From: Sphagnum compactum
Taxonomy: Eukaryota; Bryophyta; Sphagnopsida; Sphagnales
Length of the DNA: 64,000 nt
Assembly: GCA_965153455.1 (NCBI GenBank)
Contig: OZ234494.1
Span: forward strand, 16,492,001-16,556,000
Direction: 5' to 3'
Shown here: in pieces, positions 22,801-34,307 of the stretch
Layout: the number at the start of each line of letters is the position of its first letter
Position numbering within the stretch: position 1 is the stretch's first letter
Notes under the pieces: model-generated
Databases searched by the model: none
Told to the model about the DNA's origin: nothing
What the model saw: the letters and a program-made list of their open reading frames with translations, nothing else
Translations under genes and position numbers: made by a program

Positions 22801-25760
22801 GAAAAAACCATGACAAATAGGGTGTAGGTTGAGCAATCATGAACAAGACCAAAAGTTTATGATAATGTGCCAGACCAACATCACACATAAACAAATAATT
22901 AAACTATGAATCAACTTGTAAAAAATCATGATGACACTACATAAACAAAGCAAGAGCATAAGCAAGGACAAAGTTGGGGCAAGAAGAGGCCCTTGAATGA
23001 GAAGTTCCATCCCACTAGTAGAAACCAACAATGTTAAAACAAAGACAATTACAAGTCATCAAAGGTGGACAACCACCAAGAAAAGAAACAATAAATAATA
23101 GGAATTAGTTTTTTGTGAGGATGCTAAACACTAGCATGGCAGTACCTCCAACCAAAAACAATTTAAGGTTAAATGAACAAGGTTTACCTTATCAACATAG
23201 ATGGGGACACCTTTTTGATTTTTTTGATCACAACCATTCATGGTTGATGAACATTTTCACATCAATGGAACTTTGGTTTTCATTTCCATTCATTTTACTT
23301 GTGTGAAAACTATTGTCCACTTATCATCATATGGGTTGTTGATCCTGGGATATTCATTGTTCAGTCATAGGGGTAATTGTGTTTGCTAGGTCCTTCTTTT
23401 AACTACTAGGGGTCCTCAACTTTGATCACCCATATTTCATTTGTTTCTAACCCAAATGCTACAATTTAAGTCATGTTTAGACTTTAAGAAAATTCAAACC
23501 CCACCACCAACAAGCTAGTGATAGGATGCCTCTAACCTTTAAGCCCTTAAATGTTCGTTCACCAACCTATTCACCTTAATGTCTTAATTTACAGAGGATG
23601 TTGAATAAGCTTGTGTTCAAGGGAACAAAAATAATGCTATGGGACCCAATGAAATTATTATACTTGGTGGTATGAATTTTTTCTTAGTTATTTTTAGTGA
23701 ACTAATAAGTAAATGTGTAATAAGGTTTGGTAAACTTGTGAGAATTTTAAAGGATCAATGGAAATGTTAATAAATGATCACTATTATACTTATTATGTTA
23801 AATAAACATTTTATGGCACTACACCAATATGTTTCCGAGTTCACTATGTGTTTCATTAGTTTTTGAATGAAATCGAACAAATTTATTATGGTGAAAATGG
23901 TCAACCCCTTAGTAAACCGGGACCAATTGTTACATACAAGTGAATTCACTAATAGTTAAATCATCAATAATAAATTCATTAATAGATAATTCCAAACCTA
24001 GGCTAAGCACTTAGGAACCTTCACTAAGCTAGGTAGCTTAAATTAACAACTTAGCCCACTTAAACATCTAGCCCACCAACTTAAGGTGCAAGTGTGAAGG
24101 TTTGAACCTTTCACCACCTCTCATCACCATGGTAAAAGAACAAGTCCTTAACTATTGAACTATTATTTAAATGAATGTTATTTTTTTATCATCACATGCA
24201 TCTTTATGATTATTATTAGAATGTTAGAACTTCCAAATGACAAAGATGAAACTACACATTTCACACACACTTTTGGAACAATGAAATTGCACAAAACATA
24301 TGAAAAAGGTGCTTAATGCAATTAAAACTAAAACTAGGTCATGAATTTGTTTTGTGGATTCACACAAGGTCACCACAACTCGAATTCCCATAGGTGATAT
24401 TACTTTCCTTTTAATATACTCTTCATATGTCAATTGCAATTAATATTCTCGATGCTTTCAAGGTAGATCTCAAATCAAGATGTTTTGGTGTCCCACAACT
24501 TTACAAACCCATACAACTCTTAAGAAATTCTACCAAATCAAAGATGTAAATAAATTTTCTTATAGTTCTTGTCAAAAGCTTTCTAACACCATGTCAATCT
24601 TCTCAATTGGATTTTATTTTCCTTTTCAAATGGACAAAACTTTGAAAACATAACTTTGTTTTGTGAATGTAAGCCCATTATGGTATAATATTTTCGTAGA
24701 AATTTTTAATGAGTTAAAAATCATTTGATTTGGACAAATTTGAATCTTGTTGCATAAAATTCCCACTTCCCAAAATCCGAACTCCCAAATTCAGAATGGA
24801 ACTTGAAAATATTAAGAATGTTTCCCTTTGGTTATCAAACATTCTCATCTTCATTTGGGTGAATATTGTATTCTCGTCATGTCCCAACCTTGCTTTTACA
24901 CCCATATTATATAGTGAAATAGCTCCAAAGGCGGTGCACCTCCAAACATTGAGTTCTAGCATAACAATATCGCCAAAACATGAGCTAGATGTACAAGAGG
25001 AATCCCAACTTGTACAAGTTTTTGTACTTAATCCAGGCCCTTCAAAAATAGTTGTCCCTAGGCCTTTCACATAGATGTGCACGACCGACACAAGCTACTT
25101 TCTTCATAACTTAACATGTGTTTTGTAAATAAATGTTGAAGGCTTCAATCCTCCACCTACATTGCGAATTATCAAGAGAACCTCAAGAGCCAGCCTATCC
25201 TAAGTTGGATAGGCTCAATCAACCTCTATAGCTACTTGTAGAGCAAATTGTTTGATCTTTGGAGCCTTCTTAGGAGCCTCCAGCTCTGGGTTCATTCCTC
25301 AATCATCTATATTGTTATTTTTTCATCTTAGCATAATTTATTTTTTCGTATTGGAGGAGTAACTATCAATTTACCTTATGGTTGGGTAGATAAATGCTTA
25401 GATTTTTGTGATTATTTATTAAAAATCATCCAATTTTCACAATTAGGTGCTTGGCCATTCATGGCCTGTCCATAGCTACAATTTTCTTCTTGGAATCAAA
25501 TTTATCATCGCAGTTTATGGCTTTCTCTCCAACTGCATCAATGTAGATTGCCCTACAAAATGGCAAGAGATTTTTTGAAGTGATCATCTACAGAATATTG
25601 GATGGAGTATCATTATCCAACAGAAGGTCCCAAGGCTGAATTTTGCTTGGTATACAACATGTAGAAACCTGGTATTACCTCAGGTCCCATACCAGACTAG
25701 TACTAGTATAAGGCTGGTATTGCCCCAGGTTTGTACATTTGTTTGCACAAATGGCAGCTA
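22801..25760. other. AT-rich spacer; one region open on both strands
   Basis: No recognised gene. The stretch 24714-25091 is open on both strands (125 codons minus, 114 plus) and is less AT-biased than its neighbours. Neither protein carries a motif I know. It may be a remnant of coding sequence. Confidence 0.35.
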
Positions 25761-26010
25761 AATGCTGAAGGGCCTATTCTTCAAATCAAATTGCATCTCT
25801 ATTCTTGATGACCCTTTTAAGACCTGGTTTGCTTGCTGGAACTTTAAAGTACAAATTTCATGCAACCTGTAAACTACGAATGTAGTGAAATGTTGAAGGT
25901 CCCGGATTATTCTTCAAATACCATCTCTGCCTTTGCTAAGTCTTTTAGACTCTGTTTTTGCTTGCTCAAACTTTAAAGTGCAAAATTTCATGCAACCTGC
26001 AACCTACTGC
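25761..26010 (+). repeat. Two-copy tandem duplication, about 130 bp unit
   Basis: The copies (about 25761-25877 and 25892-26009) share 'tgttgaagg.cc', 'attcttcaaat', 'ttgcttgct..aactttaaagt.caaa.tttcatgcaacctg'. No coding function is apparent. Confidence 0.7.
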
Positions 26011-28107
26011 CACTTGGGGTTCTTTAGGACTGCTGTTTCAAAAATGTACAAAGTAGCAATAAGGATGTCACCAAATGAAGCAACTACTATGGCAAAGTCA
26101 AAAACTCGCTGGCCACTTTATACTATAAAAGAACAAAGGCCAAAGGGGGATTGTAGCTTTTGTTTTCTCCTGAAGCTACAAAGGTTTATTCTGTATTTTG
26201 ATTTGAGAGCAGCAGAGTGAGCATGGAGACTATTGTAATCTAGCCAGCTGCCATGGAGCATGCACGGAGATTTTGGAATCTAGGCCTGGATGAGCACATA
26301 ATTCCTGTGTCCAGTGCCTTGGGTCCAAAGTACAGTGTTTAGAGTATTTTGTACGATCTTTACAACTTGATTAGTTTCTGCATCCCTGAACCTGCAGCTA
26401 TATTAACAACACCCAGTAGCTACCAACTCTGAGTCGTTGTGGGTTCAAACTCTAGGTCTTGCTTACCTACCCCTTGTATAAGCCTACCCAGCCAGCTATT
26501 ATGGCAGTTTGTGAGCAGTCTTAGCTTGGAGCTGTTCATGAACAATTCTCCTGTTAACAGGGTTTCTTGGCCTTCAGTTAGTCCCAAAAAGCCATCTTTC
26601 TACTTGGGTCTACAGCATCCTCACCAAGTGGACTGCAGTCACAGAACACAACATATGTCCATGATTGAAAAACGGAGGAGGAGCTGCATCTAGAGACCAT
26701 TTCTCCAGTTCCAATTGACCCTGGGTTCCCCCTGTGGGTTGCTCACAATTGCTTTGGCAGCTTTGAGAAAGTGCACTGGTTTTGGTGTGCTTTAACTTTA
26801 CCCATTGCAGACCTGGAATCCTTATCACATTTTAGCTTGCCTAAGGGAAAGCTCTGGGAAAGCTGTGCTATTACCATGCATATTGTCTGAGCCAAAGTAC
26901 ACATATTAAGCTGCTGTGGTTAGTTTGATGCACAGAAGATGACATTGGTAATGGATTTTAGCCCTTGTTTTTCACAAACACAATTTATCCAGTCTTTGGC
27001 ATTGACATCTGAACTTATCAAACAGGTATCACCCTGGGGACATATCTATATGTGAAAGGCAGAAGATTTTGTGACCTGACAATGTGTCGATTTATTGTTC
27101 AAACGAGAACAGTGAAGGTGTGTAAGCGTTAGAGATCTTCACATTGTTTCAAGTGTTACAACAGAAGCCAGGTGCCTCTCTTTTGCATCTTTATGGTGAG
27201 AGCTGGGGGCAGATGATAAAACCAGAAGACAAAACAGAATGATTGCAGACACTGGTTTGGACAAACCCTAATGGTGGGGTGACATTTGGGATATTGGTAA
27301 GTGCTGGATGCTGCTGTCTGCATTGTCCTCGTTTGACGCTAAAGGATTGATGGGTTCCATGATAGCCATTGAAGGTCTCTAGTGCAAGTGCATCCACAAT
27401 CAATGCTAATCCAGAAAATTTCAACACTTCTTGTCAAAATACACAGTGCAACCATTGAATACAATCTTGTGTGCAGGATGAAATCACAAGATTGTACACT
27501 TGAGATTTTGATTGCGAAAGTGGTTGTAACTTAAGAATTCCATATTGCAAATCTGCATACGTCCCATATGGAGGAATGTCTAGGAGCAAACAAGTCTCTT
27601 ACGAGTTTGAGGAGGCACATACTTGTGAAAAAACCAATGTGGAAATCTCATTGGGCATCACGTGAACTCATACACTTGAATGAGTTTCATCATCATTGTG
27701 GAACCAACACCACCATTGCAAGCTCCAAGCTGCAGTTACTGGACTAGAAGTCATGTTTTGTCACTAAAAACATTATGCAAAATCAGCTCCAAATGGTCAT
27801 GTGCACACACAAAAGGATGGCTCACATTGTAGAAAAAGATTGAAGAAGATTCCAGGTTGAAATTATGCTTGAGAGTATTCTAGCTTTTGTTGCCACAATA
27901 TCTTACACTTCAGACATGGTGATGGTTGCAGCTTTCATATGCATCTGTCATCATCAGTAAAGATTCCAACTGGGTGGGATAGATCTGCGGGTGTCTGCAC
28001 ATGACATTAAGGATCAAACCCTGGACCTCAACAGGAAGCTTGAGATCACATGTGTATTGTATTCTGCGATCTGTGAAATATCTAGAGTGCACAGCTGGGA
28101 AGTCTAG
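26011..28107. other. Spacer and 3' flank of the DREB gene
   Basis: More balanced base composition than most of the window, but no protein domain seen on either strand. The part adjoining 28107 is expected to include the 3' untranslated region of the AP2 gene. Confidence 0.4.
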
Positions 28108-29637
28108 CTAAGTACTTTCAGACAAAAGCTTGTCCAAGCACATAGCTCTTGGTATATCGCAGAAAATGTCAAGAATTGGCTCATCCAGGGATAGGCTAGG
28201 GAGATCAAGGGGAGGTGGATGTGGCAGACTTATTCCATTTGCAAGTGCATACTGATCCTCCCATGGATTTTGCATCTCCATACTCTCCCATGACTGCATC
28301 TGATGATCTTCTGCTCCCAACCTTGGTGAGTTGGTTGCAGCTTCAGGCCAGAAAGTAGTGCTAGTACCTGCATCCTGCACCATCATCTGAGGAGCACACG
28401 AATTTGTTGAGGATCCGGGTGAAGAACTCGAGCATTCTTCCTTCAGTAATCGAGTGTTTGTGCTGTTAGTACCGCAATTCATGACTCTTGATTTCTTCAT
28501 GTCAGTTGTTGCAACACTAGTATCGGCCGCAGGTAACAAGTTGTGATGAGGAGTAGACGACGACGTAATGCAGCTCATGGACTCCTGTTCCTCTTCTGAT
28601 TCCTCCAGTTTCAAGAGATTCTCCAACAATCCTGCAGGAGATGCAGCAGCTCCTGGAATTTTTTTCTCTTCAGCGGGCTGACTACTAGGGCATGCGTCAG
28701 CGATTGCCAGTTCCTTTGTGTGTTCGACGATCACGGCTGTGATCAAATTGGCGTCGGCCGGCGGAGCTAAAAGCTGCTTCGAAGACTCCTGCAAGTAAAC
28801 GAGCTGCAGGTCTGTCAAATCTCGTTGCAAATTTGAAGGATCGAGCTGCTGCCTGGATAGCACTACTGTGCGATCGGCACCATCGTTGCAGGATGCAGTT
28901 CGGGGAAGTGCACCAGGCTGCTGATTGATGGCAAATTCAGCTTCGGACGTGAGGACATGAGTCGAAGGAGGCAGCTCAGGCCAGCGGCAACATGAGGAGT
29001 CATGTGAAGGCGCGGCTTGCAGTGTCGACTGGATTTTGGCGGAAGCTGTTCCGCGAGGTGCATACGTCCTTTCGTGGGGAAGATTGAGGTGTGCTCCAGG
29101 CCCATGGTAGGTGAGAGCAGCTTCATCATAAGCGCGAGCGGCTTCCAATGCCGTGGAGAAAGTTCCGAGCCACATGCGCGTCCGCAAGCGAGGCTCTCGA
29201 ATTTCCGCCACCCAACGTCCCCATTGCCGCTGCCTCACGCCCTTGAACGTGTGCAGCCCATTTTCCGGTCCTCCCCTTCTTCGTCGTCGACTGCTGCAGC
29301 CTCGCGGTTCTTCCAGGCCGCCGCGGCCCTCTAGATCCGAACTCAGCAAACCTTGACATGAACTATTCTTGATCCCGCCGCGTGCTCTCTTTTTCCCGTG
29401 TGTTGCAGCTGCTTGAATTGTCGCGGATGTAGTTGCAGGTTCCACGCGTTGTGGATCATGAGTACCATCTCTAGAGATCTGGCTCTCGATTCCCATGACT
29501 GCCTCTACTGGGCGCCTCTGCAATTCTAGATCCCCGCGAGCTTCTGTGCTATGAACCCGGCGTGTTACACTACACTCTACTGTCATCTGCAAAACTTGTC
29601 GAGAGCTGACGACAGAAAACATGTATTCATGGATCAA
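28108..29637 (-). CDS. AP2/ERF transcription factor, DREB subfamily
   Basis: Intronless 509-residue nuclear DNA-binding regulator. One AP2 domain spans about residues 129-188: [19 protein letters not shown], then [21 protein letters not shown] and the closing HLNLP. The Val in WVAEI and the Glu in IREP are the positions 14 and 19 that mark the DREB class, which binds DRE/CRT-type sites, as opposed to Ala/Asp in the ERF class. The [12 protein letters not shown] strand also recalls ABI4 (A-3). Basic clusters KKRAR (82-86) and SRRRRRGG (116-123) are likely nuclear signals. The long C-terminal half is Ser/Gln-rich with an acidic [13 protein letters not shown] stretch (341-353) and an acidic/Leu-rich tail (about 477-497), plausible activation regions. 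Start uncertain: the first ATG is used, but Met18 and Met48 are also upstream of the domain. The locus is GC-richer than its surroundings, and stress-related control is inferred from the family only. Confidence 0.93.
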   Translation of the reverse strand: MIHEYMFSVVSSRQVLQMTVECSVTRRVHSTEARGDLELQRRPVEAVMGIESQISRDGTHDPQRVEPATTSATIQAAATHGKKRARGGIKNSSCQGLLSSDLEGRGGLEEPRGCSSRRRRRGGPENGLHTFKGVRQRQWGRWVAEIREPRLRTRMWLGTFSTALEAARAYDEAALTYHGPGAHLNLPHERTYAPRGTASAKIQSTLQAAPSHDSSCCRWPELPPSTHVLTSEAEFAINQQPGALPRTASCNDGADRTVVLSRQQLDPSNLQRDLTDLQLVYLQESSKQLLAPPADANLITAVIVEHTKELAIADACPSSQPAEEKKIPGAAASPAGLLENLLKLEESEEEQESMSCITSSSTPHHNLLPAADTSVATTDMKKSRVMNCGTNSTNTRLLKEECSSSSPGSSTNSCAPQMMVQDAGTSTTFWPEAATNSPRLGAEDHQMQSWESMEMQNPWEDQYALANGISLPHPPPLDLPSLSLDEPILDIFCDIPRAMCLDKLLSEST

Positions 29638-30540
29638 GTAAGCATGAGATTTGACAGTTCCGTGTTCATGAAGAATGTCGAAAGAAAATTCTGCTCTCGC
29701 TGGCGCGTCATGGAGACGGTAGTCATGATTCTAGTCACGTACTCATGATCATTTTCTCTCTCCAGTGATGAGATTCTCTGCTTGCAATACTCGTTCCCTG
29801 CAGGCTGCACGATGTCTTCAGATATTTCCAACACTAGATGTCGAACTCGGTCGAGAGAGAATCTTTACAGCAGCACTCCACCTAGTAGTCTTCCATCACG
29901 TCACGAGACCACACAAGGTCCAGAGTCCAGAGTAGTGCAAAGCCTACTAGAGCTACGAATGTGAAACTAGCTAGCTGCCATGGATTTTTTTCCCCACTTG
30001 CGTCGACCCGCAATCTAAAAGGAGATTCCTGAGCAGTTCTGGTACAAGTACTGCAGTTTCATTAAGCAACTGCAGCTGGATCATGGGCATCCACCACCCA
30101 CTTCCGTGATGCCCATGTACATGATCCGAGCAACACGCAAATTTGGTATAAAAATAAAGGGAGGATAGAGACAGTGATGATCAGATGATCACATCTAGCT
30201 AGGAAGCACGCTAGCAGCTGCACCCACGCAAACTAGGGGGAACCTTCTTGAACCCTCCGCTCCCTCTCAAGTGGACCCCACTGACCATCTGACATCACCA
30301 CGGAATTCCAAGCCACCAGTTGCTTCTTCTCCCACTGTCCTCTAGCTGCACATTCTGTCTGTCGATCGTGAGCTTTCTTCAGGTTCCAACTAGTACTAAT
30401 TTTGAACTCCTGGATGGATCTTTCGAAACACCTTCATCACCTTGTGCGCGGAGCTCTACGAAACTCCGGAATTGCGGCTGACTGTAAAAAATAGTAATAC
30501 CCAAATGATTGCCACTGCAGGGATCTAGGAGAGATGGTCA
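29638..30540 (-). promoter_or_regulatory. Upstream region of the DREB gene with an imperfect hairpin
   Basis: GC-richer than the surrounding spacer. An imperfect foldback occupies 30078-30127: 'ggatcatgggcatcc' pairs with 'gatgcccatgtacatgatcc' around an 11-13-base loop, with a 6-base bulge. A strong-looking TATAAAAATAAAG (about 30147-30160) points along the + strand, away from the gene. Confidence 0.4.
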
Positions 30541-30569
30541 TCGATCTGATTCTGATAACTGACCAAGAG

Positions 30570-30680
30570 ATAAAATTTCTCTCTCTCTTTCTTTCTCTCT
30601 TTCTGCTTTTCTCTTTCTGTGGCTCTCTTTCTAGGAATCCTGCACCAGATCATCATCATCATCATCATCATCACCTGGCG
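30570..30680 (+). repeat. CT-rich tract and (CAT)n microsatellite
   Basis: Pyrimidine run of 'ctctctctttctttctctc' type at about 30577-30634, then about eight CAT units at 30651-30673. It lies about 950 bases upstream of the DREB ATG and could fall in its promoter or a long leader. The + strand frame through it (poly-His from CAT) is not convincing. Confidence 0.75.
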
Positions 30681-31330
30681 TTCGCGATAAACGCGAGAGA
30701 TAAGTACGATAGGCATGGATCAAGTCCGAGTCCGTTCCTTTATGACTGGATGCAGAATCCCATCCGCTGCATCACCTGGTACTTACAGCAGTTCTACACT
30801 TGATGAATACTGCAGCACATCAGTACAGCATTGCACATTCTCAGAGGCCGATTTGCGGCGGTGGGGACCACTGTCATCTGTCGTCGCTTGCTAGTTTTGC
30901 CTGCAGCAACGACAGCGAGGAGCGGAACCTGCGCCCGAAATAGCGCACAGAGAAAGGAAGGGGAAGAAGCGACGCAAACGCGCGCGCGCGCACGCCATTC
31001 TGACCTAACTCTGTCACTGAGGAAAACGCAGGAGAAGCAAAATGGGTTCAGATTATCAATACAGTGACGTGCCTTTGCGGATGAAGGAATGGATGGACGA
31101 AAATGTAGTTTCATCCGACATAGATGAAACCCTCCAAAATTTTGCTAAAGGCCCGGGGCTTTGGAAAGAAATATTTGGGAATTTTATTTAGGAGATCGTT
31201 TTTAGCACGTTAAAAAGAAAAAAAATTGTATTTTATTTTAGGGTTGTTTGTTTTTGTCTTTTTGTCTTTGTTTTTTAGAGGAAAATAAAGGGCAGGGATT
31301 AAAAAGTCTATTGAGTTTCACACTGATCTA
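30681..31330. other. GC-rich upstream spacer
   Basis: Contains a short (CG/CA) alternating purine-pyrimidine tract 'acgcgcgcgcgcgcacgcc' near 30978. No gene seen. Confidence 0.35.
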
Positions 31331-31466
31331 GAAAGGAGGGGGTTGGGGCTGTTGGGGTGGGGGCAGATTATGGGATCTCACATTGATTTAAACCATAAAC
31401 TTGTTCAAACATGTGGTGGTTGCACATGCCCATCTCTTCACCCAAAGTTCAACATCCCACCACATA

Positions 31467-31607
31467 TGGAAATTGCAAAAATGCACAAACCATGTGAAGA
31501 ACATCAAATTGGTATCGGAAATTACACAACTGCAGAAACCATGTGAAACAAATTGTCATGGAAATTGCACAAATGCACAAACCATGTGAAGAGCATTGAA
31601 CGATCTT
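31467..31607 (+). repeat. Minisatellite, about 45-bp unit, three copies
   Basis: Each copy contains 'ggaaattgcacaaatgcac' followed by 'aaaccatgtgaagarcat'. The middle copy is the most diverged. Confidence 0.75.
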
Positions 31608-32466
31608 TCTCAAATAGAGGATCTCTTCTGGCTAAAGAGGGTCTTTTCATCATGGTTTGCATTCCCGACTTTGCCCCTGGCCCCAAGCCATACCAAATGA
31701 AATGCAAATTGCATCATTATTTCAGACATAGGTAAGAGCATAGCACAAAGCACATCTATCTTTTTGAAAGTGTATGTCTAGCTTGGTAAATTTACTAAGC
31801 TTGAAATCATTGGTCGAAAATTCTGTTAACCTCAATCCTGATATGCTAGCCCTTGAGAAACTGACCTAATATGCCGGGGGAGCACCCAAGTCCCCCACTC
31901 CCTTGCCCTAAAACACCCTACAAGTTTTTGACAATAGTTTCCTTCACCTTCTACAATTGCATTGAACATTTTGTCCATCATCTTTGACATCCACAAACTT
32001 CCAAGGTGGGACTAACAGGGTTTCTTTTGTTGTTTTCCTAAAATTTTTTCCAAATTTTTGTAATTAAAAAAAAAACATTTTGGGATTATTTTCCTTTTTA
32101 GTGTTTAATTCGACTAATTTCTAAAATTTTGGAATTTTTTTCCAAATTTTTAATATCACAAAATTGAAAAAGAAAACCCTGATCTTGGTTCTCATAGGTG
32201 TGGTAAAAATGAAAAGATTGACAGGATCCCTCTACTTTTCAAGTCATGGTAGTCGTTAGATCATAATAATGATAGTTTAAATTGTCAAAGAGAAACTTAA
32301 TTCATCTAGATAGATTTGACACTTTGGTCATTTTTCAAGTTCCATTGTTGGTGCATGAATGTAATGTGCAGTCATGTTGTCATTGTTGGATGAACTTGCA
32401 GTATTTCTTGATTTGTTTGTGATTCACAAAATCTTTCCTCCTCCAAAGCTCTGAGTGAGGGGCCAA

Positions 32467-32621
32467 GGTGAACCAACACTTACACTCCCACCTTTAGAAA
32501 GTTATATTTGAACTCAGAGACCCTGATTTAGTCTAAGCATGGGATATTTGTATTATTTAGAAGTAATTTAAATGAATTTTTGCGGTTTTTACCATAGTAC
32601 CACTGTGGGTGTTGGCTCACC
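32467..32621 (+). mobile_element. Short inverted-repeat element (155 bp)
   Basis: Starts GGTGAACCAACAC and ends GTGTTGGCTCACC, a 13-base terminal inverted repeat with one mismatch. The interior has 'tttgaactcagagaccctga', which reappears in reverse orientation at about 34335-34360. Size and ends are MITE-like. No clear target duplication was found. Confidence 0.5.
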
Positions 32622-33010
32622 TTTTTTTTTATAATGATAATATGTGTTGTTTGTAGTTGTCATTGACAAATATCTTACACCAGCTTTAGTTAAAATTCTA
32701 AGTCTGCTTGTTTGTAGAATTTTAACAAAAATTGACACAAAGTTTTGGTGCATGGCTTAGTTTTGCTTTTTAGTTCAATTTTTTTAACGTCTTGAGTTTC
32801 ATTTTAGTTTTTAAGTTGCATCTTATTGTTGGTCTTGCAACTTATGAAAAGAAAGATATTTGCAATGAATTTTCACCAAATTCATAATTCATTTGTGTTT
32901 TTGTACGTGCTATTTGCTATTTTGATCAACAATTATTGTCACATGCACTTGAAAATGAAGAAGTCATATTAGCCACAAGGATAGAAACAATTGACTAGGG
33001 TAGAATGGCT

Positions 33011-34307
33011 GGTGAGCCAACACTTAAGCCCTCAGGGCAGGCTGGATCCAAGGGGAGGGCTTCGCTGTTTCTAATGTCCAAGCCAAATTTGAACTCCTCC
33101 TATTGACATAGCTGGTGCATTAACAATCATAAAAAATGGATTAGAATTGAGAAAGTTATGGGCCCCCAAAGTAAAAGGGGGTTAAAAACTTTTTTAAAAA
33201 ACCATTAAATGTTACAAAGCCAATTCCTAAACACCCAAATAATTAAATTCTTTGTATGTTGCTTTGTTGCTATAACGTTCAAAGATGATTTGTAGAACTG
33301 AGGGTGATTCTCCTATAGCACTTCAAATTGTTTTAAATTAACAAGAAATGAAAAAGTTAGAAGCTTTGAAAGTAAAAGGGGTCCAAAGGAAAAAAAAAAA
33401 CAAAACGTGTTTTGTGAGTTGGGAAGCTTATTATTCTTCTTGCTATTTTTTCATTACTCCTCTTCCTTTGCACTTCAAAGATGATTTCTAGAGATTGAGG
33501 AAGCGCTCCCATAACATTTTTTAAATCACTTAAAATGAAGCACAGATGACGAAGACCTAAAGAAGTGTTCAATGATAGGGTAGTGATCAGTGATGAGCAA
33601 TTTCTACCCATTCATGCGTGAAAAGAAAAAAATCAAATTTGTGAGAAATACTCCCATTTTTTATATGTAAATAGGAATCAATAGAAATCTCAAAAAGTGC
33701 TTGCAAAACGCTGGTGTGTAGCTACCTAGCTGCCTACCTTGACTGTAGAAACAGAACTCTGCCACGTGGATCCACCAGATGTTGTGGTGACCATCAAGGA
33801 AAAATCCGCGATGCGAACGGACACAGTAGGTACACGTCACTGATTATGTCAAGTCAACGGAAGTTGTTGTCCTTTCGGTACGGAACCACGTACCACCTCC
33901 CCCCCCACTTTCAGCCCTGGGGACACGCACCTGGTCAGTACTTACCGACTCCGGTGCATGCATTCAGAAGTAGGTAGGGGAGTGGTTCCGGAAGGCACGC
34001 GGTAGGTACTAAAAACCTGAAAAAGAGAGAGAAAGAAAGAAAGTAAAAACGGGAGGTGTGGGAGGGGGAGGACAGGAACAAAAGCAAAAATAAAAGACAA
34101 TTAAAAAACCCCCAAAAAAGAAAAGGTAGGTGAATTGAGTCAATGCATTTTGTCGCTTTTGCAAAGTGGATTGAATGAAAGTGGGCAGTGCCTCTATTAA
34201 AGGATTTTTTTTTCTTTTTTTGGGGAGAGGGGGTTTATGGGGTTTTTTGTTTGGGGAGAGGGGGGTACCATGGGCGCGAGGATTTTTACCATGGGTGTTG
34301 GCTCACC
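33011..34307 (+). mobile_element. Candidate 1.3-kb element with GGTGAGCCAACAC ends
   Basis: The left end GGTGAGCCAACAC (33011-33023) and right end GTGTTGGCTCACC (34295-34307) are exact inverted copies, matching the ends of the 155-bp element nearby. It encloses family A repeat copy 2 and a GC-richer middle (about 33710-33980). No coding sequence is recognised inside. It may instead be two independent short copies whose ends happen to face each other. Confidence 0.4.
33030..33565 (+). repeat. Dispersed repeat family A, copy 2
   Basis: Collinear with 15438-15980 and, inverted, with 46570-46900. Shared landmarks include 'ggatccaaggggaggg', 'tagaattgagaaagttatggg', 'cacttcaaagatgatttctagagattg' and 'cataacattttttaaat'. 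Confidence 0.75.

Noticed and set aside
26430-26460. 'gggttcaaactct' resembling a tRNA or SINE B box
   Set aside because: No matching A box at the right distance and no cloverleaf could be drawn.
28863-29359. Other frames over the AP2 gene, including a 105-codon + frame
   Set aside because: Shadows of the GC-rich AP2 coding region.
30534-30803. 89-codon + frame with poly-His
   Set aside because: Built on CT and CAT microsatellites. The only support is a TATA-like box far upstream.
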